The notes beneath the pieces were generated by a model. That model saw only the letters and a list, made by a program, of their open reading frames with translations. It was not told the DNA's origin and did no database searches. A program made the translations under genes and the position numbers. DNA of 64,000 nucleotides, from NCBI GenBank assembly GCA_023653785.1, contig JAMKCH010078496.1:1-64000 (forward strand). Direction: 5' to 3'. Of this stretch, positions 9,621-20,859 are shown in pieces. How positions within the stretch are numbered: position 1 is the first letter of the stretch; every line of letters begins with the position of its first letter. Origin of the DNA: Ophioderma brevispina. Its lineage: Eukaryota; Echinodermata; Ophiuroidea; Amphilepidida; Ophiodermatidae.

Positions 9621-9665
9621 TTAGTTAAGCAACGTCGTTCCCGGTCAGTTCTTGGATGGGAGACC
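9621..9665 (+). ncRNA. 5S rRNA-derived fragment (SINE3-like or pseudogene)
   Basis: The stretch ttagttaagcaacgtcg...ccggtcagttcttggatgggagacc matches the central and 3' part of eukaryotic 5S rRNA, covering the internal control region: box A-like AAGCAACGTCG and box C CTTGGATGGGAGACC. The 5' third of 5S and the 3' terminal stem are not recognisable on either side, so this is not a functional gene. It may be the head of a 5S-derived SINE or a decayed 5S copy. Confidence 0.7.
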
Positions 9666-10189
9666 AAAATGGCACAGATAGGGACAAACTACTTTCTAAG
9701 TTTGCCACTAATTCCTAGTCTTTAGTGACATGTTTTTGTTTTTCTCTAGACTTGATATAATTACTAAGCAACACCTGCCTTTCACATTTTTGAACTAAAA
9801 GAGCATTTTTTTTACAGTTTCTCTTTTTTCTCTGACTGAAGAGTATAGTATAGGGGAAACTCACGTGCACCACTTTCCGTTGTTATAGAATTCTTTCATT
9901 TGTTTTCCTTTTTTTCAAAATAGGATCTAAACGATTACAATAGAAACTGAATGCTATTAATAAAAGACTGATATTTTAATTAGATTTTTTAGGTGTTTTA
10001 TTTTTTTGGCACTTAATATTTCATTTGCGATTGAAAATGTAACAATCATTTTAATATATTGTTACTAGAAACTAACGATTACAAAAAGAAACTGACGCTA
10101 TTAATAAAAAAAACTGATGTTTTTAAAATTATATTTTATGTGTTTTTTATTTCATAATTTAAAAAAAATTGTACTTACTATGTAATTTG
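9666..10189. other. Anonymous AT-rich stretch with a local duplication
   Basis: The words 'acgattacaa-agaaactga-gctattaataaaa-actgat-tttta-ttagattttt' occur twice (about 9930-9995 and 10074-10140): an old tandem or dispersed duplication. No coding signal. Confidence 0.4.
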
Positions 10190-10300
10190 CAATGTAAATA
10201 ATATATATATAATATACTCTCCATATATCTATCGATATATATATACATATATATATCTAAATTATATATCATCTAATATATATATATATATATATATAGT
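10190..10300. repeat. TA-rich microsatellite
   Basis: Imperfect (TA)n tracts with interruptions (tctatcgatatatatatac). Confidence 0.9.
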
Positions 10301-10759
10301 CTGTTAATAATTAAGCTAATAAGAAAACCACACGACGCACATGAAAAGTGAAATATGAAGAAAATAGAAAAGAGAAAGAAAATTTCGTTATTGGAGTTCG
10401 GACAAATTGACTTGTACTCTTTCGGGGGGAGGGGACTGGAAGTGACTCCTTGCTTTTTTTATGACACATTCATACCCTCTCTTTAGAAAGAATGATAGTC
10501 CTGAAACGAAATGCAGCAAATTGTTGGCTAAAATTATTGACGACAACGCCTGTCTGTTAATTGAGATGTCGGACTGCTCCTGAAACCGAAGAGCCCCACT
10601 TTTTCCATTTCCAAGATTCGTACGTTACAGCTCAACGCGCATGTGGGTTTTTTGCAATAGGACAGATGAGCCATTTGTGCGGCAAATTCTTGAAACCGGC
10701 GCTTCAAATATCGTCTTGATTGAGGCAGAATTAAGAATAATTAATTAAGAAAGTTCCGT
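10301..10759. other. No feature recognised
   Basis: No repeat or exon identified; one short purine-rich tract near 10360-10380. Confidence 0.3.
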
Positions 10760-10945
10760 TTTTAACCTAACCCCCGTCTGGTTGTCCGGCTCCCGGGAGG
10801 GACTAAGGAGTTGAGGGAAGAGGGGAACAGAAAGAGCCGGCCTCAAATCGGTGGGATTCGAACCCAGTGGGGCGCTGGTCCTGGGCCCCAGGTCCCCTTG
10901 ACCCGGGATAGCACTCTACTGGCGGGGTACTCATTGCGTGGTTGA
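10760..10945 (-). mobile_element. tRNA-derived SINE relic
   Basis: On the minus strand a box-B-like GGTTCGAATCC lies at 10854-10864. Upstream is a tRNA-like D-arm region containing AGTAGAGTGCTAT, and downstream is a C/T-rich body. The anticodon region does not fold convincingly and there is no matching acceptor stem, so it is not a tRNA gene. Confidence 0.5.
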
Positions 10946-11105
10946 GATTTGGTGAGATTTGGTTGTGTTAGGGTTTATTCATTGACTACAAATGATACAA
11001 AATAGATGGTCCTGTGTGTGCTTATTGGGTTTTAAAAGTATACAATACAATTGCAAATTAGCGAAAGTTACACTTAGATATGATATGCTGATAATTGGTA
11101 GTTTC
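10946..11105. other. Spacer, no feature
   Basis: Nothing recognisable apart from two ggtgagatttggt-like words in tandem near 10950-10965. Confidence 0.3.
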
Positions 11106-11561
11106 CCTGGGGGGGGGGGGGCAGTTGTATTCAAAGGTGGATATGATGCGTGACATGGACTTCAGAAAATGCACCCTAAACGTTTTCCACCGACTAAAAA
11201 CATACCCTAAACCAGCATTTTCGTCTGTTTTTGCTACCATAAACAGTCTTTTTGTCAGTTTTTGCCAGCCTAAACAGTAAGCAATGCATTGTGCTGATAA
11301 TATACCCTTATTATCTGCTTTGTTATTATGTTGCTTTACTTCAAATTACAATAATTTGTTGATACTTGTGTCTACGCGTACATACACAATTTCAGGGCTA
11401 CGAAAAAACATACCTTTTTTTTCAGATTTTGGCTGTTTAATGGACACCCTAATCATGTACGCGCGTACACCGCGCTGTTTGGAAAAAAGGAGACACTTTT
11501 TACGCGTTTTTTTTTGTTCACGCTCATATCCACAATTTTGAATACAGTGGCCCCCGGGGGT
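11106..11561. mobile_element. G-terminal MITE family M2, copy 1
   Basis: The left end is G(12) then gcagttgtattcaaaggtgg-atatgatgcgtgac. The right end, read inverted, is a G/C run then cactgtattcaaaattgtgg-atatgagcgtgaac. The terminal repeats are thus about 45 bp with a homopolymeric G/C terminus. Inside are several ACCCTAAAC-type words (11175-11280) and tacgcgcgtac near 11458. It shares both features with copies at 44229-44476 and 57461-58582. Non-autonomous. Confidence 0.75.
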
Positions 11562-12309
11562 ATTGTCGGTGTGGGTTCCCGTATCCAGGATGTAGTCCCT
11601 TCGGGAGCGTGTTACGGTAACAGAATACCATTGAATCTATTCTAACTTTTGAATACCAAGGGATACAGACTTATTGCTTGTGATTACTCTTTCCTTGTGT
11701 CCAATTTTGGTGTATTGCAGTAAATTTTTACAAAAGGGATTGGGGGGGGGGTATCATTGTTGGAGCGCCTATTAAATCGTAGGGCTAAATGATATTTGCT
11801 TGGGATTTTTGAGCAAAATCTGCGAAAATCCCCCATTTTGTCGATCAATATTGAAGTGTTGGTTGCAGCCTTCTCGCAGCTGGTCCGAGACATTCTCTGG
11901 TCTTGTTTTTTGTGGTTCCATTTTTGGGGAGGGGGAATACTAATCCGACTAACAAAAAAACTATTGTGCGCATCGTACTAATCTTTTTGAACCGCCATTT
12001 TGAATATGTACAAGCGATTTTATGTTTTTTTTCATGATAAAAAAAAATCCACAGCACAGTGTTTTCCCTGCACGGGATGCAGAAGACCCATGCCTAAAGT
12101 GTTTAATAAAGTAATATAATAAACTAGGCGATCACCCGCCGGCTTTCGCGATTGCATGGTTTTCTTGATCTGGGGCGTTTTAATACTTAAAACCGTTTTT
12201 CGCGATTACCCGACTGTCCACGATTAGTAAATAGAAACTTGTCTGGCGCAGCGCCAGACAACCCCACCCACTACTTTGAAGTCTGCACGACCTGCGATCT
12301 CCGAGAATA
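11562..12309. other. Anonymous stretch with one short perfect hairpin
   Basis: At 12241-12259 GTCTGGCGC-A-GCGCCAGAC is a perfect 9-bp stem with a one-base loop. Near 12130-12210 'cgcgatt' recurs next to cacccgccgg/acccgactg. No gene recognised. Confidence 0.4.
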
Positions 12310-12425
12310 ACGGCAGACATACACACAACAACCAAGAGAGAAAGAGAGATAGAGAGGAAGAGAGAGGGGGGAGAGAGAGAGAGGGGAAAGGGAGAGAGAG
12401 AGAGAGAGAAAGGGGGAGAGATAGA
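12310..12425. repeat. GA-rich microsatellite
   Basis: Imperfect (GA)n purine tract; the long open frame opposite it (Ser/Leu/Pro-rich) is a by-product. Confidence 0.9.
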
Positions 12426-13399
12426 GTGACAGCTAGCCTTTTATATACGGAGTGAGTCAATAAAATCTCTACATTTTTTTTAGAAAGGTTAATGGATTTT
12501 TAATTGAACGTTTGCTTTTATTGTTTTGCATGGTGTCTTTGGCACTTGGGTTCAGTAATCTATTTACATTTGCAGTGATTCTGTTTAGGGACCACTTCAA
12601 ACCACTTCAAACTTTTATGGAGGTTGAACCGCGATTCCATTGTTTAGTACAATAGGAAACCGGTTAAACGAAAAGAACCAAGAGGAACCGCATGTAACCG
12701 GTGGTTGAGTTTTGAAATGACCCTCCTTAACCACATTAGCCCATACACCGTATAGTTTGTCATAAGTTATTGCTAACAGGCCTTACCTCCCTGTTGGGAA
12801 ATTGAAATGAAAACATCTAGTAATATTGGAGTATTTTCTATTATAAGTGGATTTTAATTTTTTCGCTAACCACCAATAATGTTTGACAGTTGTACATTGC
12901 ACCCTGTTTGGCAAGATCCAATAGACCCTGACGTATAATGTATATATAAAAGCACAAGTTGTACTCTACGGCGGTCCAGGAAAGTGTGTAGTCCTGTGTC
13001 ACAGACTGCGACATATTTATCTAAAATTGGTACTGCGCGAGAGATTAAACTTATCAGTCCGTTATAGAGAATGTGTGTAATGAACGCTAAATCTCAATAT
13101 CTCCGGAAAACGGAGGAGTTCTATGGACGTTTTGGCATCAAGGTTCGCGTTACTAGTTTGTTTTAAATATTTATCGTAATTGGCTGGTCTGAACCTATAG
13201 AACTATAGCGAGAAAATTGAAGTTTTTTGTCTTGTGCTCGCAGACACGAAAAATTAACACGCAATCGCTACAGGCCACATCCCTTTTTCCCACATGCCTA
13301 TTCGGTATTATTCTGTCTTGAGAATGTTTCAACACTACGCCACTTTTTTTTTTTAAAAGTTGTGAAAACCGTAATTACACGTACTTACGGACCGGCCGT
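12426..13399. other. No feature recognised
   Basis: No splice-bounded exon or repeat identified. Confidence 0.3.
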
Positions 13400-13790
13400 A
13401 TTGCGTACTCTAGTATCATTTCGAGGGTTATTGATGGTTTTACTGTCCTTGTTCCACTCGCATTTGCATCTTCTTACCCTTCACAATTGGATCGCGGGTT
13501 GGCACTCAGTATTACCTCCTTGTTTCGAAATCTAATAGGCAAAAAAAAGTGAATAGTATTTTTGTACTGTACTTAAAGCCTACAGACAGAGAATATATTC
13601 TGTGAATCAGAGTCGCATTAGCATGTACGGGCTATATTCATCAAACTTATTGATTATCATCATTCGCTACTTATCATAACACCGATTTAGATGCTTATAC
13701 GAAAAATGCCAATATTGTAATCACATCCCCGAAATTTTTGAACATGCCAACTTAAAGAGACACTGGCACATTTGAACAATAGTGGCACAC
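13400..13790 (-). repeat. Decayed micro-exon unit 7
   Basis: The order of words follows the 0-7 kb units in degraded form: cttgttccactcg, cttcacaattggatcgcgggttggcac, a tagtattttt-actgta segment, gtcgcattagcatgtacgggct, catcattcgctacttatcataacaccgattta. It marks an older duplication far upstream (minus sense) of the young array. Confidence 0.6.
13479..13515 (-). pseudogene. Relic of the cassette micro-exon (37 nt)
   Basis: Minus strand, resembles copy 1 (the CQPG variant) but has lost 5 nt, so its frame is broken. The acceptor region (AAGGAG) lacks a clean pyrimidine tract; a GTAAG word follows one base past the exon end. Non-functional remnant. Confidence 0.6.
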
Positions 13791-16203
13791 TCGAGATTTT
13801 TTCAAATGGTATTTGTTTGCATGGTTGCAGGAGCTTTTATATACCTTTTTAATGAAATAAAATAGCTTATGTTTCTTATTGATTAAATGGACAATGAAAT
13901 TTTCATTTCGTACATTTTCACAGCTAACAAACATACTTTCATCAATTGGTTATGCCTTTAGGATAGATTAAATAATTCACTGTTTCACATACAAGTACTT
14001 TAACACGCTCTTGTTGTTGCTTATCTTTTTACAACGTGTACATTTTAATAATGGCAAATATTTTTATTAGAAAGTGTATATCTAGTTCACCATTGGGTCA
14101 GGTTAAAGGTGCATTTGCGTGATTTCAGCACCTTCTTTTTTATTCATAGATCACTAGATATCCTTGAGAAAAGCTTATTCCCAAATTTTGAGCTGATCCC
14201 GATCTTGCGGTTTATGTTATGAGCAAATTGCTCATTTCCCCGTCCCATAGGCTACTGGTGCTGTTAATTCTGTCCGTTTACAGACATAAAATACAAAATT
14301 GCGAATTTCTGCTTAGCGATACGACCGATTTGCACTGAAATTTTGCACACGTGGAATTACTAATCGAACTGTTCAGATTGACATTAAAATCACCCCCACC
14401 AGGTACCGACAGGACAGGATTCCGCGTCGATCAACTTTTTTAGGTAGTCGGGGGACGAGCTGTTGGACACGAAATGCATCTTTAAATTAATGTTTTACTT
14501 TCTTACCTCTTTGTACATGTACTGATCCTTGAACTATATCATAACGGCCGACACGCCTATTCTCTGTAGGGTTCCTTTCAACCGCATATTAGGTTTCATC
14601 CAGTTGTTTTCGTGGGAAGAACGGTTTCCAATATACTAAACATCAACTTCGATACTTCCTTCGCTGTAAATCGAATGCAACAGAAACCACAGTATGAACT
14701 TTTTCCCCATGTCTATATGAACGCATTACTAATAGATCGCTTATACACGATGAGCCTATGCACATTTTGAAAATCCCTCCTACACGGTACCTCCAAGATG
14801 CCAATGTGGTTAGGTGGCGCAAAGCAATATTCGACGGTGGACTCACAGATCTCTGATATCCACTCATCAAAGAGTCCCAAACAAAGTCAAATACTGACGG
14901 TAATCATAACATATCACATTACACACACTATGGACTGTTTTCTTTCTATTCTTCGCTTGGATCTTCTTTCCCTCGTTTTGTTTGTCTGTTTTTTTTTTTC
15001 TGTTCTTCTATAGAAGGTTTTGTTTTCTCATATTAGTGCACAAATAGTACGGCTGTGTGATTACTTTAAAACACACTCATCAGCCTTTACAAAAATTACC
15101 ATTTTCCATATTTTTTTTTTCTTACCTCCTTTTGGCTGGCTTGGTATAATACCTTCCGGTCTTGTCCATGTTGTCCGTCCTGTCAGTGTGCGTGTGTAGC
15201 GTTTGTTTGTTATGTTTGTAATTCCTTTTTTTGCTTCGTTTTGTCTGATGTACCCCAATAACTATGGCAATTAATTATTTTTTTCTTATAAATCAATTAT
15301 AAATTTATACTGTTAGCTGCTCTTGCTTTCAAATTGTACAATTTATTTATGTTTATACCTCTTTATTTACCGGGCACTACAACATCACGCTATGCGTTAG
15401 TAGTGTCCTCATCTCATTCACCATTATGTCGTTTCTATTATATAATTAGCTATTTTATAATTGTATTTCCAATTTTTAAAAATTTTATTGAATTTTTGAT
15501 GTATATTCTTATTGAGATGAAATAACTTGATTGATTGATTTACATGTGTGAAAATGTTTTCACACGAAAGATATTATAGATCAAAGTTGTCACCAACTTG
15601 GTCTTATTATTGATATGTTAGTTGTGTTTTTACTGATAATTTGGTATTGTAAGGCCTGTAAAGTTATTTACCTTATCAAAGAAACAGCTTAAATCCAATA
15701 AAACATCCCAAAAGACTATCACTCAGGTTTTAAGCATTTAATGGAACATGTATGAAAAAAATATACGTGTTAATTCACATTGAAATAATGCATACATCAT
15801 TACATGCATGCGCATGTTTGTACTGGGTGAGAGAGTTAGAGGGGCTTTTCATTGCTTCATGCGCACCACTCAGATTACATTGGCCGATTTTAATGTGATT
15901 ATTCCTAAATCCTCCCATCAAAAAATCTCTCGTGTGTTTGGACCCTCGGTGGTATAATACTCGCCTCGTGCGAGCCGCACGCACACCAACGCCAATATTA
16001 TTCAAGTCTTTTACCTAAAACCGTGACTTCAGTTGTATCAAACGCATTTGCAAAATTCATTTGAAAACCTATCGTTCTCTGAAAAAAAAAAAAAAAAAAA
16101 CATAATGAGATAAATTGTCAGTGGATAGCTTAAGTTCTTTAAAAAGGCCTTGTGCTTGAGCTTAACAAAAAATGCGACAGTTTGTCAGACGTCAGTATGT
16201 AAA
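13791..16203. other. Anonymous non-coding stretch
   Basis: Intergenic or intronic sequence: short A/T homopolymers (14990, 15110, 16080) and a cttgattgattga word. No exon, RNA or repeat could be supported on either strand. Confidence 0.3.
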
Positions 16204-16205
16204 TA

Positions 16206-17691
16206 GTCCATAAGCTGCCATCATCATATTTCCGATTCGTTGCAGGCAAACCAATTATTGATTAATTTTTCCCATATATCACCTTAAAGGGGATTTCCCC
16301 CCCTGATAGGATAGGTATGTTTCCCGCCCCGCCCCGAAAAGCGCCTTCGCGTGCCCTTGCCATTTCAAAATGGCTGCCATAGTTTTATGTAAAACCGCCA
16401 ATATAAGTTCATTACAGATAGAATTTTATCCACGACTACACGAACCAGTTTTTTAACTGCTGAAGGGGGGCTTCTACATCTAGGCGTCCAAGATGGCCGC
16501 CTCAGAGGCTATTTTGTCTAAATGAACTTAACATGACAATGAGAAATAAGAACTGGGGTGCTATTTTTTGGAGCTCCAAAAGGCAATCTTATTATATGTC
16601 ATTTATTATTTTACGTACAGGCTTGTTTTAAAAGATGGGCGGTGATTGTATTCGCTCTAGGGTACGTAAATCAGGAAGAAAACATCCCTACCCATCTTTT
16701 CGACGTTATAAATAACCTTTCTAATAATGACCCTAAATCATTTCCAGATTTAAAATATTAAGTGGGTACTTGTCCTGGAGATTGCCGTTACTATAGCTGG
16801 CTACTACTTTGGGGGCCATAATAACGTAGTTTAAAAAAAACTGACTAATAATAGTTCATAGGAAAACACTCCGTGGACTCAGAAGGACTACTCAGTGACG
16901 TCATGGTGGTTTCCCAGTAAAATAAAAAATATTCTTATTAAAAGAAAGTGACAAATTTGTCTAGATGTAGAAGGAAAATTTAATATGGTGACCTAAGTTT
17001 CTTTCGAGCACATCAAGTGCTATCTTGGTTTCGACTTGTACCAGAGCTCCTTCCGCTCGTCCACTGCCCTAGATCACTATCTTGCCTTTCCCAGCATCAA
17101 CTAGTGTGAGTGTCTGCAATTATCCATCCAGAAGTACGAGAGAAAATTGCGGACATTTTTACATAGTTTTGTTACGGTTCATATTATGTCAAAAAAGATA
17201 TGGGGTGTTTTTTCTTCTTGATTATGAAGGGGGCCGCTGAGCGGGATAACCGCCGCCCATCCTGAGTTATTGATCATGTCCCGCAAATCCACAAATTCTT
17301 GAATCTTCTTTTTGGTGTTCTCAAAATATACTCTCATTCTTTCCCCATCTATTTGGCAATTTTAAAGTACATTTAACAAAACATGCTCCTACCGGCGGCC
17401 ATCGTGGACACGTAAAGCGTTAAGCCCACTTCAGAAGGTAGAACTTTTTGTTTCGTTTAGCCCTTGATAAAATTCCTATATATAATGAAAATACAATAGC
17501 AGCTTTTCATAAAACAATGGTGGCCATTTTGAAATAGGCAGTACGCGCTAATGTGCAACTTTTCGGGGCGGAAACATACCTAATCCTAGTCACGGGGACA
17601 CCCCCTTAAAGGTGATATATTGGAAAATTAATCACCAGGTGGGTGCAACGAACTCGAATTTTAAGGCCCGTACAGAAACTGGCTTATGGAC
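16206..17691. mobile_element. 1.49-kb palindromic foldback element, TA target duplication
   Basis: Starts GTCCATAAGC and ends GCTTATGGAC, flanked by TA (16204-16205, 17692-17693). Inverted pairs run deep into the element: atatatcacctt-aaggggg, taggtatgtttcccgcccc, ccatttcaaaatggc-gccat, gaattttatc, aagatggccgcc-gag, and more weakly aagatgggcggtgatt. Arms therefore exceed 350 bp each. The middle (about 16.8-17.2 kb) is not obviously palindromic and holds no transposase. The open frame at 16558-16761 lies in an arm and is not supported as a gene. Confidence 0.8.
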
Positions 17692-17937
17692 TAAAATGTG
17701 TGTTGATTTATGTGGAGTTAAATGGGGCGGTGGGGGTTAATATGAGTGTGTATAAGTATTAGATGGAGTTTGGTGCATTTATGCTTGTTATATGCATGGG
17801 AGCTTGGATGTGATGGAATAAGTTTAAAGTTATGATCTCCATATGGTTCCGTAAAAAATACGGAATAAATCGTGATGAGACCTACGTCAATAGATGAGTA
17901 TGCTTACAGTGTAGTGTGTCAAAAGCGGTTGGTGTAA
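17692..17937. other. Spacer, no feature
   Basis: GT-rich sequence (gtgttgatttatgtggagtt) without recognisable function. Confidence 0.3.
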
Positions 17938-18253
17938 AACGCATAAGTGCATAAGAGCATAAGACCGCATAAGCAAAAGAGCATAAGAGCGTAAGAGTAC
18001 ATAAGCATAATCGCATAAGACCATAAAAGTGCATAAGCATAAGAATAACCGTATATACGGAACATAATCGCATAAAAGTGCATAAGCATAAGAATAACCG
18101 TATATACGGAACATAATCGCATAAGAGTGCATAAGCATAATAATAACCGTATATACGGAACATAATCGCATAAGAGCATAATCGCATAAGAGTGCATAAT
18201 CGCATAAGAATAATCGTATATATACGGAACATAATCTCATAATCGCATAAGAG
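17938..18253. repeat. 49-bp minisatellite array 1 with CCGTATATACGG palindrome
   Basis: Units of gcataagcataagaataacc-gtatatacggaacataatc. The 12-bp palindrome CCGTATATACGG starts at 18049, 18098 and 18147 (period 49) and a variant near 18214. The left part (17938-18040) is made only of gcataag subunits. The unit lacks stops in three minus-strand frames, which creates overlapping Leu/Cys/Tyr-rich open frames that are not genes. Confidence 0.85.
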
Positions 18254-18532
18254 TTTTTTTGGTATGCCCACTCTTGTATTCATTAAACCAATCGGGAGTC
18301 GGGAAATCGTGTTCCACATGCGAACAATAGATTACTATGTGGGCTTGGTATAAAAAGGGAAACTGACCATGTGCTTGAGGCCGTCTTTTAATTTGCAACA
18401 ATATGGGTTGGCCGTGTTTCAGTTCTGCTCCAGTGTATTCAGAGATGAAATAAAAACTTTGCGTAGACACCAATTTAGTATGCAGTTGTGTTACTCTAAC
18501 TAGTTCGTCTTTTCGTCCAAGCTACTACTTTT
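18254..18532. other. Spacer, no feature
   Basis: No gene or repeat recognised. Confidence 0.3.
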
Positions 18533-18963
18533 AAAGCAATAATGGCACATTTTTTGAAGAGCGCCCCCAATTTTCAAAAGTTGATATTTTGGCACAGTTA
18601 CGTTGGTAATTGTCTAGGAAACTATACCTGAGAACGAGAATGCTGAAAAATGCGTATTTATCATAAAATAAGCGATTTTGTAATTAGAATTGGGATCCCA
18701 GATTGGACTTAACGGCAGAGCTGGAAATGCTACGTTTATGTCCGTCCATGATGAAATAGTGCCACATCGAGAATTATTATCGGGATCCCCGATAATAATT
18801 ATTATAATTACACAATTCCTTCGTTTGTGACACACAGACATTTTCGAGCTTAACCATTCACAGGTATAGTTTACTAGCCAGTTACCAATGCAACCGTGTA
18901 AAAATCTCAATTCTTTTGAAATATTGGGGGCGCTCTTCAAAAAAAATGTGTTAATATTGCTTT
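18533..18963. mobile_element. Foldback element F1, copy between minisatellite arrays
   Basis: Left end aaagcaataatggcac, right end gtgttaatattgcttt. Arms of about 170-200 bp pair through gagcgcccccaatttt, gttggtaattg-ctag-aaactatacctg and gaattattatcggg-atccc at the centre. Same family as 3808-4343. Non-coding. Confidence 0.75.
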
Positions 18964-19269
18964 CAGTTCATGTGAGACGTATATTAGTCAAGAGAACCGT
19001 CTTAGACATGCTCCTTTACACGATTAGAATTTCATGTGTTCCCATGCTCACGGTTAGAAGTTAATATGCATAATGCCCATGGTCTTATGATATGTATACC
19101 TGGCAGCTATGCACGTATCCTAATTTTCCTTATTTTCCTTTTCCTTATGCCTACGGTCTGCGATTGGGTAATTTTGCATGCACGATTATGTTATGATGAT
19201 ATTATACCCTGATGCTCTTCAAAATGCGCGTAGTTCCGTACAGCTAAACGGTTTTTTTAGTCTTGTGGG
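18964..19269. other. Spacer, no feature
   Basis: Contains a loose duplicate 'catgttcccatgctcacggttagaag'-type word; no gene. Confidence 0.3.
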
Positions 19270-19553
19270 TTTTACACTCTAATGCTCTATACTGTTATGT
19301 GATGGGTTATCATGCTCCGTTACGGTTATGCGCTTATGTGCTTATGCGCTTATGCATTATAATGCTATGTAAATACGGTTATCTCTTATGCACTCTTATG
19401 CGCTTATGCTCCGTATACTACGGTTATCTCTTATATGCTTATGCAGTCTTATCCTCTTATGCGCCGTATATACGGTTATTTTCATGCTTTTGCTCTTATG
19501 CGCCGTATTATTCTTATGCAATCTTCATGCGCCGTATATACGGTTATTCTTAG
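19270..19553. repeat. 49-bp minisatellite array 2, inverted
   Basis: Same unit as array 1 but on the other strand (cttatgcgc-cgtatatacggttat-cttatgc). More diverged: several units lack part of the palindrome. It lies in inverted orientation to array 1 with the F1 foldback between them. Confidence 0.8.
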
Positions 19554-20689
19554 GACCCCGGGCCAAATTATGTCTCGCTAACCTTAGACTGTCGGTCTTT
19601 TTCCAAGTTGATAATGACCTCAAGTCAACCCACTTTCCAAAGTTTGTTTACATCCAACAAATTAGGTCACCATGTTAGTTTACAGTAGGCAGGTCCAAGG
19701 CCAACCTGTACTCTTCTTGCTCCCACTGGTGGGATTTGTGTTTAGTGCTGCCGCATTGTAAATATGGAACTTGTAAAGGTAAAAACACTGGATGAACAAG
19801 GCATATGACCAGATGACAGGCTAGTTTACATATTATCACTATTTAGTTTTGTAACTGCTAAAATACAAACTTCTGAAGAGCAGAAATAAATATTAAAGAT
19901 CCTGATGAATAAATACATGCTTTATCATTGAGCTTAAGTGTTATAAAACTCATAAATATAGGTACTATTTTAATTGCTTTTAAAAGTGTCATTGTAGCTC
20001 AATGTTTAAGTGTTTTATTATGTTTGAACATCTTCAGTAACTAACACAATTGATTAACATATGGTAATACAATGTAATAATAATAATAATAATTTGTATT
20101 TTTAACGCGCGACATATCCACGTAAACGTGATCAAGGCGCTGTGCGGCTGCCATGAAAGGCGCTCAGCACATCAGAGAAACCATACCACCAGCACTTGTA
20201 AATCATTATGCGAAAAACTATTTGTTGATAGAGCTAAACATACTGAATGTTGTCTGCAAAATACTACATCCTAACAAAATGAAAAAAAAAATACCTTGAC
20301 CAATATTCCAATAATTTGAAAAGAATCACACATAGTATATCGCATCAAACATTTTATGTTAAATATGTTTTTGATACACAGTGTTCACAGAATACAAAGC
20401 ACAACAGGGATGCAACATTTAGTATCACACGGTATTACATATATGCATACCTTCAACTTGCTTCAAAATTATCAATGAAAACATGCACAACTGGCAACTC
20501 AGTGGAAATTTCTTAACGTCCCTTGGGAGCTGCACTGAGACACAGTGGCTGGGTTCTGTCTTGGTCGGTCCTTGATCGATCCCTGGCTATTTTCCCATAT
20601 GTATGTAAAATGTTGACTGCAAGTAACCAGGCAGTTTCGACACAGTGTCTTGTCTATCCTGTGTATGGACCCGATATTTGGGACCATGG
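19554..20689. other. Anonymous stretch
   Basis: Contains a short (TAA)n at about 20075-20092. The following cgcgcgacatatccacgtaaacgtgatcaaggcgctgtgcggctgccatgaaaggc resembles the end of a dispersed repeat but cannot be assigned. Confidence 0.3.
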
Positions 20690-20810
20690 TCCGTATGCGT
20701 ATTAGTCTTATCTCTTATGCTCTTATTGCGCTTATCTACTATATACGGTTATTCTTGTGCTTATGCGGTCTTATGCTCTTATGCGCTTATGCGTTTTACA
20801 CCAACCGTGT
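20690..20810. repeat. 49-bp minisatellite array 3 (short)
   Basis: About two units (cttatgctcttatgcgcttatgc, tatatacggttattcttgtgc) in the same orientation as array 2. It ends at caccaaccgtgtca, which is the inverse of a word beside array 1 (aaagcggttggtgtaaaac), so part of the flank was duplicated with it. Confidence 0.75.
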
Positions 20811-20859
20811 CACAAGGGTTTTCAGTTAACTCATGGAAACATACCAGCGGAGTTCCTGA

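Noticed and set aside
17882..18319. Three overlapping minus-strand open frames of 92-145 codons rich in Leu, Cys and Tyr
   Set aside because: They are readings of the 49-bp minisatellite, which lacks stops in three frames; no splice sites or domain. The mirror frames at 19263-19678 have the same cause.
17938..20810. Regularly spaced repeats considered as a CRISPR array
   Set aside because: Repeats are directly adjacent with no unique spacers, in a eukaryotic context; it is a minisatellite.
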